A stretch of 64,000 nucleotides of DNA from NCBI RefSeq assembly GCF_004005375.1, contig NZ_RZUF01000009.1, positions 103,361 to 167,360 on the forward strand, written 5' to 3'. Within the stretch, counting starts at the first letter, position 1. Each line of letters opens with the position of its first letter. Position numbers and translations under genes: made by a program. The stretch comes from Rheinheimera sediminis (lineage in GTDB: Bacteria; Pseudomonadota; Gammaproteobacteria; Enterobacterales; Alteromonadaceae). Under the pieces are notes generated by a model. That model ran no database searches, was not told the origin of the DNA, and was given only the letters and a program-made list of their open reading frames with translations. Below are positions 55,921 to 64,000 of this stretch, piece after piece.

Positions 55921-57582
55921 ATGATGAAAGGCGCAGAACTGGTGATCAAGCTGCTAGAGCAAAAGGGAGTCGAACATATCTTCGGCTATCCGGGCGGAGC
56001 TATTATGCCAATCTACGACGCGCTGTATCAGAGCAAGGTCAAACACTACCTGTGCCGTCATGAACAGGGTGGGGCTTTTTCTGCCATAGGCTATGCCCGC
56101 AGTTCAGGCAAAGTGGGCGTGTGCATGGCCACTTCAGGCCCTGGCGCGACCAATCTTGTCACCTCCTTAGCCGACGCTTTATTAGATTCTGTGCCTTTAG
56201 TGGCCATTACAGGCCAGGTGTCACAAGCCGTGATGGGCACAGACGCCTTTCAGGAAGTCGACGTTTTAGGCTTAAGCCTGGCTGTGACCAAACACAGCTT
56301 TATGGTGACAGACGTGACCGAACTGGAGCACACCTTAAACGAAGCCTTTGCATTGGCCATGTCAGGCCGCCCAGGCCCTGTATTAGTTGATATTCCAAAA
56401 GACGTACAACTGGCCGAAGTGCAGTTTAAGCCACGTTTAGTGGAAGAAGCCGCAACAGCCCAGCAGCAGTTTTTGCCTGCCGCTGCTTTGGATCAGGCGC
56501 GCTTATTAATCCAAAACGCTAAACGCCCTATCGCCTACATTGGAGGTGGTGTGCATATGGCCGATGCGGTACCGCAGCTGCAAGACTTTTTAGCGAACAG
56601 CGCTATGCCTTCGGTCACCACTTTAAAAGCCATGGGCACAGTGCCGCCATCGAATCCGTATTACTTGGGTATGTTGGGTATGCACGGCACACAGGCGGCT
56701 AATTTGGCGGTGCAGCAATGCGATTTACTCATCTGCTTAGGCGCCCGTTTTGATGACAGGGTGACAGGCAAACTGGCTGCTTTTGCGCCGGATGCCAAAG
56801 TCATTCATATCGATATAGACCCGGCCGAGCTGCACAAATTACGCCGTGCCGAATGCGCCATGCTAGGCGATTTACGTCAGCTGTTGCCTGCGATGTCAGT
56901 ACCCACTCACTGCGAAGACTGGTTAAAACATTGTGTGAGCATGAAGCAGCAACATGGCTGGCGTTATGACCACCCGGGCGAGCGTATTTTTGCGCCTTTA
57001 ATGCTGAAACAGTTAAGCGAACGTATGCCGGACAATGCCGTCGTATGCTGCGACGTAGGCCAACATCAAATGTGGGTAGCGCAGCATATGAGCTTTAGTC
57101 ACCCGCGCAATCATTTAAGCAGTGGTGGTTTAGGCACTATGGGTTTTGGTTTGCCAGCAGCCATAGGTGCACAGTTAGCCAGGCCAAAAGATACGGTAGT
57201 CACAGTCAGCGGTGACGGCTCTTTTATGATGAATGTGCAGGAACTGGGCACCATCAAGCGCTTCCGTCTGCCGGTGAAGATCGTGATTGTGGATAACCAG
57301 CGCTTGGGTATGGTGAAACAATGGCAAGAGCTGTTTTTCAACGAACGCTACAGCGAAACCGATTTATCCGACAACCCGGATTTTGTCTCTTTAGCTGCTG
57401 CTTTTGCTATTCCTGGCCATAGCATCAGCCGTAAAGATGAAGTTTTACCAGCGCTTGAGGCCATGTTTACCTGGCCTGGGCCATACATATTACACGTTCG
57501 GATCGATGAAACAGATAACGTCTGGCCCTTAGTACCGCCAGGAGCCGCCAATCAGGATATGTTAACGGAGAAAGCGCTATGA
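55921..57582 (+). CDS. ilvG: acetolactate synthase II-type large subunit
   Basis: 553 residues (ATG 55921 or 55924 after AAGGA). ThDP-dependent first step of valine/leucine and, with 2-oxobutyrate, isoleucine synthesis. Catalytic Glu in [23 protein letters not shown], and ThDP/Mg motif [14 protein letters not shown] to [12 protein letters not shown]. Overlaps ilvM by four bases. Intact frame, unlike ilvG of E. coli K-12. First enzyme gene after the leader peptide. Confidence 0.95.
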   Translation: MMKGAELVIKLLEQKGVEHIFGYPGGAIMPIYDALYQSKVKHYLCRHEQGGAFSAIGYARSSGKVGVCMATSGPGATNLVTSLADALLDSVPLVAITGQVSQAVMGTDAFQEVDVLGLSLAVTKHSFMVTDVTELEHTLNEAFALAMSGRPGPVLVDIPKDVQLAEVQFKPRLVEEAATAQQQFLPAAALDQARLLIQNAKRPIAYIGGGVHMADAVPQLQDFLANSAMPSVTTLKAMGTVPPSNPYYLGMLGMHGTQAANLAVQQCDLLICLGARFDDRVTGKLAAFAPDAKVIHIDIDPAELHKLRRAECAMLGDLRQLLPAMSVPTHCEDWLKHCVSMKQQHGWRYDHPGERIFAPLMLKQLSERMPDNAVVCCDVGQHQMWVAQHMSFSHPRNHLSSGGLGTMGFGLPAAIGAQLARPKDTVVTVSGDGSFMMNVQELGTIKRFRLPVKIVIVDNQRLGMVKQWQELFFNERYSETDLSDNPDFVSLAAAFAIPGHSISRKDEVLPALEAMFTWPGPYILHVRIDETDNVWPLVPPGAANQDMLTEKAL

Positions 57583-57848
57583 ACCATGTATTAACCATTC
57601 AGACTAAAAACCAACCTGTGGTATTAGAGCGGTTATTGCAGGTCACCCGTTACCGTGGCTTTGAAGTGGCAGGCATGGAAATGAAACCTATGGCTGATTT
57701 CAGCGGTTTGCTGGTGACGCTGTCTATCGTCAGCGACAAACCTATCAGCCTGCTGACCAATCAGCTAAACAAGTTATACGATATCGACTATCTGGATTGT
57801 GTGGAGTCAGAACTCACACAAACCCAAGCCAGCTCAATGCGGGCTTAA
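57579..57848 (+). CDS. ilvM: acetolactate synthase small (regulatory) subunit
   Basis: 89 residues, ACT domain: [24 protein letters not shown], then [19 protein letters not shown]. Typical length for IlvM, which is shorter than IlvN/IlvH and goes with IlvG; stabilises and regulates the large subunit. Coupled to ilvG by an ATGA overlap. A REP palindrome lies between it and ilvD. Confidence 0.93.
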   Translation: MNHVLTIQTKNQPVVLERLLQVTRYRGFEVAGMEMKPMADFSGLLVTLSIVSDKPISLLTNQLNKLYDIDYLDCVESELTQTQASSMRA

Positions 57849-57856
57849 ATTACGAT

Positions 57857-57908
57857 GGGGTCAGGCCTTGAATGTTGAATTCAAATTCAACATTCAAGGC
57901 CTGACCCC
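57857..57908. repeat. 52-bp palindrome inside ilv operon, GGGTCAGGCCTTGAA family (copy 3)
   Basis: Twenty-five-base arms GGGGTCAGGCCTTGAATGTT... with a two-base centre. Nine bases after the ilvM stop and 32 bases before ilvD. No T-run, so it may slow 3' decay of ilvGM mRNA more than stop transcription. Confidence 0.88.
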
Positions 57909-57940
57909 CAACAAACAGACTAAATCGGAGCAACAAGACA

Positions 57941-59794
57941 ATGCCAAAGTTAAGATCAGCCACCACTACCGAAGGCCGCAATATGGCGGGAGCCCGTGCT
58001 TTATGGCGTGCCACAGGGGTAAAAGATACCGACTTTGGTAAACCTATTATTGCCGTCGTGAACTCTTTCACCCAGTTTGTGCCTGGCCATGTGCATTTAC
58101 GCGATTTAGGCAAACTGGTGGCTGAAGCTATTGAAGAAGCGGGTGGCATCGCCAAAGAATTCAACACCATCGCCATAGACGATGGTATCGCCATGGGCCA
58201 CGGCGGTATGTTGTACAGCCTGCCGTCCCGCGAAATCATCGCCGATTCAGTGGAATATATGGTCAACGGCCACTGCGCCGACGCTATGGTCTGTATTTCC
58301 AACTGCGACAAAATCACCCCTGGCATGTTAATGGCTGCGCTTCGCCTGAATATTCCGGCCATTTTTGTCTCTGGTGGCCCTATGGAAGCGGGCAAAACCA
58401 AACTGTCGGACCAAATTATCAAGCTGGATTTAGTAGACGCTATGGTGTCCGCCGCTAACCCAAATGTCAGCGATGAAGACAGCGAAAAAATTGAAAAAAG
58501 CGCCTGCCCAACTTGTGGCTCGTGCTCTGGTATGTTTACTGCTAACTCGATGAACTGTTTAGTCGAAGCTTTAGGCTTAGGCCAACCTGGCAATGGCTCT
58601 ATGCTGGCGACCCACGCCGACCGTAAAGCGCTGTTTATCAGTGCTGGTGAGCGCATTATGGACTTATGCAACCGCTGGTATAAACAAGACGACGCCAGCG
58701 CTTTGCCTCGCAGTATCGCCAATAAAACCGCTTTCGAAAACGCCATGATGCTGGATATCGCCATGGGCGGTTCTACCAATACAGTGCTGCATTTATTGGC
58801 GGCCGCTATTGAAGCCGAAGTCGATTTTGGTATGAGCGACATCGACAGGTTATCGCGCATAGTGCCGCATTTATCCAAAGTGGCACCGAGCACGCAAAAA
58901 TACCATATGGAAGACGTACACCGCGCCGGTGGGGTTATTGCCATTCTGGCCGAATTAAACCGCGCTGGTTTATTAAACCCTAACACCCCTCATGTGGCCG
59001 GTACTTCTTTGGGTGATGTGTTAGCACGCTTCGACATTATGACCACTCAGGATCAGGCGGTAAAAGACTTCTACCGCGCTGGCCCTGCCGGTATCCGCAC
59101 CACTCAGGCCTTTTCACAAAGCTGCCGCTACCCCACTTTGGACGACGACCGCGTTGAAGGTTGTATCCGCAGCAAAGAACACGCCTATTCACAGGACGGT
59201 GGTTTGGCTGTGCTGTACGGTAACTTAGCGCCTAACGGCTGTATTGTGAAAACCGCAGGTGTGGAAAAAGAAAATTTAGTGTTTAACGGCCGCGCCCGTA
59301 TTTTTGAAAGCCAGGACAGTTCAGTAGCTGCCATTCTGGCCGGTAAAATTGTCGCAGGCGATGTCGTGATTATCCGCTACGAAGGGCCAAAAGGCGGCCC
59401 AGGCATGCAGGAAATGTTGTATCCAACCAGTTACTTAAAGTCGATGGGCTTAGGCAAAGCCTGCGCCTTAATCACGGACGGCCGTTTCTCTGGCGGTACT
59501 TCGGGTTTATCCATAGGTCACGTATCACCAGAAGCGGCCAGTGGCGGCGCTATTGCCTTAGTAGAAGAAGGCGACGCCATCGCCATTGATATTCCAAACC
59601 GCAGCATCGCCATTGGCGTCAGTGATGCCGTATTAGCAGAGCGCCGCGCCGCTATGGAAGCCAAAGGCAAATTAGCCTGGAAACCAGTCGACCGCGTGCG
59701 CTCCGTCAGCCCAGCGTTAAAAGCCTATGCCATGCTGGCCAGCAGTGCCGACAAAGGCGCAGTGCGTGATCTGAGTAAATTGGAAGAGCTATGA
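57941..59794 (+). CDS. ilvD: dihydroxy-acid dehydratase
   Basis: 617 residues, usual length. Fe-S dehydratase forming 2-oxo acids in valine and isoleucine synthesis. Cysteine motifs [11 protein letters not shown] and [19 protein letters not shown]-terminal [20 protein letters not shown]. Stop overlaps the ilvA start by four bases. ilvE, usual neighbour in enterobacteria, is absent from this operon. Confidence 0.96.
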   Translation: MPKLRSATTTEGRNMAGARALWRATGVKDTDFGKPIIAVVNSFTQFVPGHVHLRDLGKLVAEAIEEAGGIAKEFNTIAIDDGIAMGHGGMLYSLPSREIIADSVEYMVNGHCADAMVCISNCDKITPGMLMAALRLNIPAIFVSGGPMEAGKTKLSDQIIKLDLVDAMVSAANPNVSDEDSEKIEKSACPTCGSCSGMFTANSMNCLVEALGLGQPGNGSMLATHADRKALFISAGERIMDLCNRWYKQDDASALPRSIANKTAFENAMMLDIAMGGSTNTVLHLLAAAIEAEVDFGMSDIDRLSRIVPHLSKVAPSTQKYHMEDVHRAGGVIAILAELNRAGLLNPNTPHVAGTSLGDVLARFDIMTTQDQAVKDFYRAGPAGIRTTQAFSQSCRYPTLDDDRVEGCIRSKEHAYSQDGGLAVLYGNLAPNGCIVKTAGVEKENLVFNGRARIFESQDSSVAAILAGKIVAGDVVIIRYEGPKGGPGMQEMLYPTSYLKSMGLGKACALITDGRFSGGTSGLSIGHVSPEAASGGAIALVEEGDAIAIDIPNRSIAIGVSDAVLAERRAAMEAKGKLAWKPVDRVRSVSPALKAYAMLASSADKGAVRDLSKLEEL

Positions 59795-61470
59795 GTGCCG
59801 TGAATAAAGAGCCGAGTGCTGTCGATGTTGTAAAAGACACTGTAAAAGACGCGGTAAAACAGCAAGGCAAAACTGCAGCCGACTGGCAGCGCCCCGCGCC
59901 TAATCCAGCCTTGATGCAGCAGTATTTACGGGAAATTTTATTGTCGCCTGTGTATCAGGCGGCGATAGAAACCCCGCTGCAAGCTATGCCAAAACTCAGC
60001 CAGCGTATTGGCCAGCATGTGCTGTTAAAACGCGAAGATATGCAGCCTGTGTATTCGTTTAAAGTGCGTGGCGCTTTTCACAAGTTGCATAAAGTGCGTG
60101 AGCAGTTTTTAACCAGTAGTGCCGCCTCCGGCGGCCAGGCGGCGCCAGCTGTAGTGTGTGCATCTGCAGGTAATCATGCGCAGGGTGTGGCTTTATCCGC
60201 CAGCAAACTAGGCCTGAACGCCACTATTGTGATGCCTATCACTACGCCGGAAATTAAAGTAGCAGCAGTCAAAGCCCTTGGCGGTAAAGTGCTGCTGCAT
60301 GGTACTGCCTTTGACGAAGCCAATAAGTTCGCCATTGAGTTATCCCAAACTCAGGGCGCTACCTATATTCCACCTTTTGACGATGCCGACGTGATAGCAG
60401 GCCAGGGCACAGTCGCCAAAGAGCTGTTAAGCCAACATAACAAACTGGACGCAGTATTTATTCCGGTCGGTGGCGGTGGCTTATTGGCTGGTATGGCTGT
60501 GTATATAAAAGCCGTGATGCCGGGCGTAAAAGTAATAGGCGTAGAGCCGGACGACGCCGCCTGCTTAAAAGCCGCGATGGACGCGGGCGAGCCTGTGACT
60601 TTAGACAGAGTAGGGCTTTTTGCCGACGGTGTGGCGGTAAAACGCATTGGCACTGAGAACTTCAAACTGGCGCATTTATACTGCGACGATGTGATCACAG
60701 TCTCCAGTGACGAAATTTGTGCCGCCATCAAAGATATCTTCGACGACTTACGAGCCGTAGCAGAACCTGCTGGTGCTTTGGCTTTAGCTGGCCTGAAAAA
60801 ATATGCGGCTACTGCCGACAAAGCCGAGCGCAGCGGAAATCAGCCACAGAATTTAAGCGCAGTACTGAGTGGCGCTAACCTGAACTTCGACACCTTGCGT
60901 TATGTGTCGGAGCGCTGCGAACTGGGTGAGAAAAAAGAAGCGGTATTTGCCGTCACTATTCCGGAAGAAAAAGGCAGCTTCCGCCGTTTCTGCCAAACCT
61001 TAGGCGGCCGCGCCATCACCGAATTTAACTACCGCTACGCCAGCGACAACAAAGCCCATATTTTTGTTGGTATCAAACTACGCCACGGCGCGGAAGAGCT
61101 GCAACAGGTCAATCAAGCCTTATCAGCAGCAAGCTACGACTATCAGGACTTATCCGACGACGAACTGGCCAAACTGCACGTCCGCCATATGGTCGGCGGC
61201 ATGCCACCACGTTTAGTGCAAGAGCAGGTCTACCAGTTCAACTTCCCGGAATACCCAGGCGCACTAATGAACTTCCTCAACACACTAGGCGAAAAATGGA
61301 ATATCACTTTGTTTCATTACCGTAATCATGGAGCAGCTACTGGTGATGTACTGGCTGGGTTTGAGATTGCTGATCATGTCGAGATTGCTGAGCATTTGGA
61401 TACTTTGGGATATGAGTATCGACTGGTTACTAGTAATGGGGCTTATAAGGTGTTTTTGACGGCGGGGTGA
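59791..61470 (+). CDS. ilvA: biosynthetic threonine dehydratase
   Basis: 559 residues; E. coli IlvA is 514. PLP enzyme making 2-oxobutyrate from threonine, the committed isoleucine step. PLP Lys in [19 protein letters not shown] and [10 protein letters not shown] (phosphate loop). Two C-terminal ACT-like regulatory domains (about 380-559; [15 protein letters not shown] and [13 protein letters not shown]). An N-terminal extension of about 45 residues, charged ([18 protein letters not shown]), precedes the usual start of the fold. The last ~170 bases have different codon habits (more T-ending codons) from the rest. Confidence 0.94.
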   Translation: MSAVNKEPSAVDVVKDTVKDAVKQQGKTAADWQRPAPNPALMQQYLREILLSPVYQAAIETPLQAMPKLSQRIGQHVLLKREDMQPVYSFKVRGAFHKLHKVREQFLTSSAASGGQAAPAVVCASAGNHAQGVALSASKLGLNATIVMPITTPEIKVAAVKALGGKVLLHGTAFDEANKFAIELSQTQGATYIPPFDDADVIAGQGTVAKELLSQHNKLDAVFIPVGGGGLLAGMAVYIKAVMPGVKVIGVEPDDAACLKAAMDAGEPVTLDRVGLFADGVAVKRIGTENFKLAHLYCDDVITVSSDEICAAIKDIFDDLRAVAEPAGALALAGLKKYAATADKAERSGNQPQNLSAVLSGANLNFDTLRYVSERCELGEKKEAVFAVTIPEEKGSFRRFCQTLGGRAITEFNYRYASDNKAHIFVGIKLRHGAEELQQVNQALSAASYDYQDLSDDELAKLHVRHMVGGMPPRLVQEQVYQFNFPEYPGALMNFLNTLGEKWNITLFHYRNHGAATGDVLAGFEIADHVEIAEHLDTLGYEYRLVTSNGAYKVFLTAG

Positions 61471-61480
61471 GGGCAAGGGG

Positions 61481-61574
61481 ATACATAAACGTTGGCAATA
61501 AAGCACTAACCAGAGTAAGACTTATGCTCGGTTTTTAAATGTCATGAACTTTTACGTTGCCAACATTTATGCAT
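61481..61574. repeat. 18-bp inverted repeat at island edge
   Basis: ATACATAAACGTTGGCAA (61481-61498) and TTGCCAACATTTATGCAT (61557-61574) are complementary except at two positions. Between them GAGTAAGAC/TTATGCTC with GGTTTTT could end ilvA transcription. It divides ilvA from the AT-rich defence-like genes. Confidence 0.65.
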
Positions 61575-62077
61575 CAAATATGCTTCAAATACCTAAATGA
61601 TTTCTCCATTTCAATTAGACCTTCGTAAATATCACTGAAATATGCTAAGGCTATTGACGGGGATGGAATTGGAGTAGATATGTTTTTCAAATCAGTATGA
61701 GCTAGTTTGTTCCTCTCCTTTTTCAGGATGGACAATGTTGCCTCGAACTTTGCTAACTTACCCAAATCGCATCGTGATTCTACTTTTTCAAAATTAACCA
61801 TTCCTATGACATGTGCAACTAGAGGTTTGAAGTTGCTATCGTAGTCAAAACTTGAATTGCGTTTTACTTTTTCCAAGAGTTCTTTAGTGTTTTTGTCTTT
61901 ATTCATTTTCTTTGACAATCTGATGATAATGTTGTCCATTGAAATTTCAATCCAACCGCATAGCTCAAGAATGGCAAACTTGCTATAAAGCGCCACTAGA
62001 GCGTTGTTGTTCGTTGACTGGTTATATGATTTTAGTGCCAGTTTGAGGCTTCTTTCTATGTATGATTTGGCTATCAT
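61574..62077 (-). CDS. HEPN-domain protein (MAE_28990-like)
   Basis: 167 residues, all helical. RNKLAH (R122 to H127) gives the Rx4H motif of HEPN RNases; the context ILKKERNKLAHTDL and the earlier ELCGWIEISMDNII match the MAE_28990/MAE_18760-type HEPN proteins. These may cut RNA, often in defence or toxin-antitoxin pairs. The start codon is one base after the stop of the DUF262 gene, so the two are coupled. AT-rich compared with flanking genes. Confidence 0.78.
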   Translation of the reverse strand: MIAKSYIERSLKLALKSYNQSTNNNALVALYSKFAILELCGWIEISMDNIIIRLSKKMNKDKNTKELLEKVKRNSSFDYDSNFKPLVAHVIGMVNFEKVESRCDLGKLAKFEATLSILKKERNKLAHTDLKNISTPIPSPSIALAYFSDIYEGLIEMEKSFRYLKHI

Positions 62078-62078
62078 T

Positions 62079-63161
62079 TTAACTAAAGCATTTAATCGAT
62101 GATTGAATTCTAGATGTTAGTTTTCCTTTCTTCATTATCCCCTCGGAAAGCTCTTTAGTCGAAAGTTCTGAAAGATTTGAAAATTTCAATAACTTAGCAG
62201 ATATTGTTTGGTCGTCACATGTTTTTAAAGAGTCTAAATTGCTATTTATTGCTACAATCAGTGATTCTAAAGCCGCAGCACCAAATTTATATTGGCCCCT
62301 TACAATGCAACGATCGACTATTTCTAGTGATTCATTAAATGTTCGTATTTTTTCTGCAATAAATTGATTATTAGGGGTTCGGTTTTTACGCATGTAGTTG
62401 TTTAAAAATTTAGATAACTCACCTTCATAGTCCTGTATGCCGTCAGTAAAAGCGAATATTCTAAGTATTAGTTCTACTCTCCGGTATCGTTCTGATTGCA
62501 CAGAATTTCCAGTTTTTTCGTTAACTGAGACCCAAGTTGGGTCTTTGTCTAATTCTTTAATTAAGTTATTTAAAGTGCCTGAAAATATGCAGTTCCTGAT
62601 TTCTTGATTGTTTAGTTTCATCCCTCCAGAATTCAATCTATGAAATATCATGAATAGATAATTTGCGTGGTTCTCTTTTTTGGGGTCGCATCTAAGCACT
62701 GTCACAGGTATGCTTGTGTTTTCTAATCTTACTTTAAGTTTATTTAGGGCCGTCCCTTTCACATGGAAGTCTGCAGCTTTGACACCTGAAATTCGAGGGT
62801 CAACATCATCAAGTTTTGATAACGTCCAGTCTGAAAGAGGGTCTAGAAACTTAATTATGCTTGTTATTCTCTGTAGCCCATCAATAACTTGCCATTCTTC
62901 GTTTTCGTAATCGTAACTGAAGCATAAACTAGGGATTGGTAACTGTTTTATTAAAGAATCAATAAATCTGGTCTTTGATGGTCCCTTCCAAACCTCCTCT
63001 CGTTGAAAATCAGGCTGTATGTCCAATGTTTCACTGGTATACATGCGGAAAATATCTGCGCATGACCTTAACTCGTTGTATGCAACAACATCGCTAGGGG
63101 GATTCTCCTGAAAGTCGCTTTCATTAAAGCTGTTTTCTTCCTCATTTATAGTTTTAATCAC
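62079..63161 (-). CDS. DUF262 (ParB/Srx-like, GmrSD-type) protein
   Basis: 360 residues starting at GTG 63161. DUF262 marks: QPDFQREEVWKGPSKTRFID (QREEVW at 53-58) and WQVIDGLQRITSIIKFL (DGLQR at 94-98), the ParB-like nuclease/NTPase core shared with GmrS of type IV restriction systems. Later LFMIFHRLNSGGMKLNNQEI is a further hallmark (RLNSGG). No DUF1524 HNH domain is present. Together with the downstream HEPN gene this is a pair known from bacterial defence islands; target unknown. Confidence 0.85.
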   Translation of the reverse strand: MIKTINEEENSFNESDFQENPPSDVVAYNELRSCADIFRMYTSETLDIQPDFQREEVWKGPSKTRFIDSLIKQLPIPSLCFSYDYENEEWQVIDGLQRITSIIKFLDPLSDWTLSKLDDVDPRISGVKAADFHVKGTALNKLKVRLENTSIPVTVLRCDPKKENHANYLFMIFHRLNSGGMKLNNQEIRNCIFSGTLNNLIKELDKDPTWVSVNEKTGNSVQSERYRRVELILRIFAFTDGIQDYEGELSKFLNNYMRKNRTPNNQFIAEKIRTFNESLEIVDRCIVRGQYKFGAAALESLIVAINSNLDSLKTCDDQTISAKLLKFSNLSELSTKELSEGIMKKGKLTSRIQSSIKCFS

Positions 63162-63243
63162 GGCGTTCTCTTTAAAATTTATAGTCTAGTTAGCTCTAAT
63201 ATTACCACTAATAAGTTTTATTGCTTCACGAATGAAAACCTGG

Positions 63244-63360
63244 GTCAAGTCTTGCCCTGTGCCCCAGTTAAATCTTAAGTTGCGGCGGAATAAGCAGAAG
63301 GTATGAAGCGGGAGATCTAAAGGCTGAAACGCCAAGAAGAACTGAACTGCCAAACTTCCT
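63244..63360. repeat. ~117-bp direct repeat, copy 1
   Basis: Begins GTCAAGTCTTGCCCTGTGCC and ends CTGCCAAACTTCCT; matches 63885-64000 with scattered changes. Sits in the gene-free stretch 63162-63490. Confidence 0.9.
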
Positions 63361-63490
63361 TTTCCGGCAACCTATCTATGGTTGTTACTCGTTTAGAACC
63401 AAGTTAAAGCAGCTTTAATTGAACAGCAAGCTGTTTTTCGGGACTTGCAGCGTATCAAAGGCTTTAAACTTGGGTTTTGTCGTGCTTGAC

Positions 63491-63865
63491 CTATTTGGCT
63501 TTCCCGCAGCGACGCCTGATTTCTGTGCGTTGTTCTATCGAATCTGGAATCTTGATAGTTTCCACCAGTTTTTGCTCTGTTATTTTATAACTTCTGGTTT
63601 CATCCCATTCAAACCCATCATTATCTGAAAAATGCAGCGACACAGAGATTTCACTGTCGCTTATTACCTTAATAGATTCCACTGTAGCTATTTTTTCCCA
63701 ATAACCAAATTCGTTGTTATCTATATGAATTAAATCTATATCATCCGGTACTTCACAGTTGCTATTCCAGGTGCCTTTAAATGCTTCGGGCAGTAGGTTC
63801 GTAGCCTGAGCCTGAGTGCTAATCAAGAGAGTACCTAATATAGCTAGTGCTGCTATTCGTATCAT
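63491..63865 (-). CDS. small exported protein between direct repeats
   Basis: 124 residues with signal peptide (1-21, STQAQA). The mature part is a probable small beta-barrel (GTWNSNCEVPDDIDLIHI, ISVSLHFSDNDGFEWDET) with two cysteines (SNCEV, RRRCGKAK) and a C-terminal basic tail. GTW at the start of the domain recalls lipocalin-like or META-like folds, without certainty. Lies between the two direct repeats. Confidence 0.65.
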   Translation of the reverse strand: MIRIAALAILGTLLISTQAQATNLLPEAFKGTWNSNCEVPDDIDLIHIDNNEFGYWEKIATVESIKVISDSEISVSLHFSDNDGFEWDETRSYKITEQKLVETIKIPDSIEQRTEIRRRCGKAK

Positions 63866-63884
63866 AAAATTCCCGAAAATCGGT

Positions 63885-64000
63885 GTCAGGTCTTGCCCTG
63901 TGCCCCAGTGAAATCTGAAGTTGCATAAGAAGAATCGAAGGTATGAAGCGGGAGATCTAAAGGCTAAAGCGCCAAGAAGAACTGAACTGCCAAACTTCCT
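63885..64000. repeat. ~117-bp direct repeat, copy 2 (reaches window end)
   Basis: GTCAGGTCTTGCCCTGTGCC to CAAACTTCCT, the counterpart of 63244-63360, running off the window. GGTCAGGTCTTGCCCTG resembles ends of REP-associated repeats. Confidence 0.88.

Noticed and set aside
57850..58986. Long minus-strand ORF over ilvD
   Set aside because: Antisense shadow of ilvD; its C-terminus is only the REP palindrome.
63244..64000. Integron cassette with attC sites
   Set aside because: Repeats lack recognisable core sites (GTTRRRY / RYYYAAC at the ends of a stem), and no integrase is seen.

Overview
The window looks like a chromosomal segment of an aerobic, heterotrophic gammaproteobacterium of the Rheinheimera / Alteromonadales-Chromatiaceae type. 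This is inferred from gene content: PolA next to a cytochrome c5, Rep, UbiK, SstT, RsuA, a TraT-like lipoprotein, CysG-CysDN-CysC-CysQ with an SLC13 permease, an ilvGMDA operon with a leader peptide, and many REP-like palindromes. No rRNA, tRNA, CRISPR array or complete insertion sequence was seen.

Layout. 1-9.4 kb: 5' part of polA (minus strand), cytochrome c5, a GAF-GAF-diguanylate cyclase, rep helicase, ubiK, an exported amidohydrolase and two small proteins. 9.5-16 kb: periplasmic catalase, ankyrin protein, RidA, a YggN-like protein and a large TPR hybrid histidine kinase. 16.1-20.5 kb: cysJIH. 20.6-22.9 kb: membrane GGDEF-EAL protein with a degenerate GGDEF and an intact EAL domain. 22.9-27.8 kb: three tandem copies of an unrecognised two-gene module (A1-B1-A2-B2-A3-B3), the most interesting unknown locus here. 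27.8-30.3 kb: two lipoproteins and sstT. 30.5-37.4 kb: cysG-cysD-cysN-SLC13-cysC-cysQ. With cysJIH this covers sulfate import, activation, reduction and siroheme supply.

37.5-43 kb is accessory and decaying: a TonB/TPR protein, a degraded rhs locus carrying a 71-bp insertion made of four hairpins, a LETM1-like small protein, and a gene broken by an 11-bp triple repeat and a slipped A-tract. 43-55 kb: YbhN/MprF-like membrane protein, Na+-dependent transporter, NHLRC2-like thioredoxin/NHL protein, rsuA, a TraT-like lipoprotein, an 80-bp tandem repeat array, a catalase-like peroxidase, a GH13 lipoprotein, a PAS histidine kinase, an exported protein and DUF1289. 55.4-61.5 kb: ilvL leader/attenuator and ilvG-ilvM-ilvD-ilvA. 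61.5-64 kb: AT-rich island with a DUF262 plus HEPN gene pair (probable defence module), then a small exported protein between two ~117-bp direct repeats.

Three promoters (cysJIH, cysG operon, ilv operon) each have an AGACGnnT octamer, close to the MetJ box, overlapping the putative -10 element at the same position. This suggests common control of sulfur assimilation and branched-chain amino-acid synthesis. At least four families of short palindromic or hairpin repeats are scattered through the window; some act as terminators, one supplies a stop codon, and one broke rhs.
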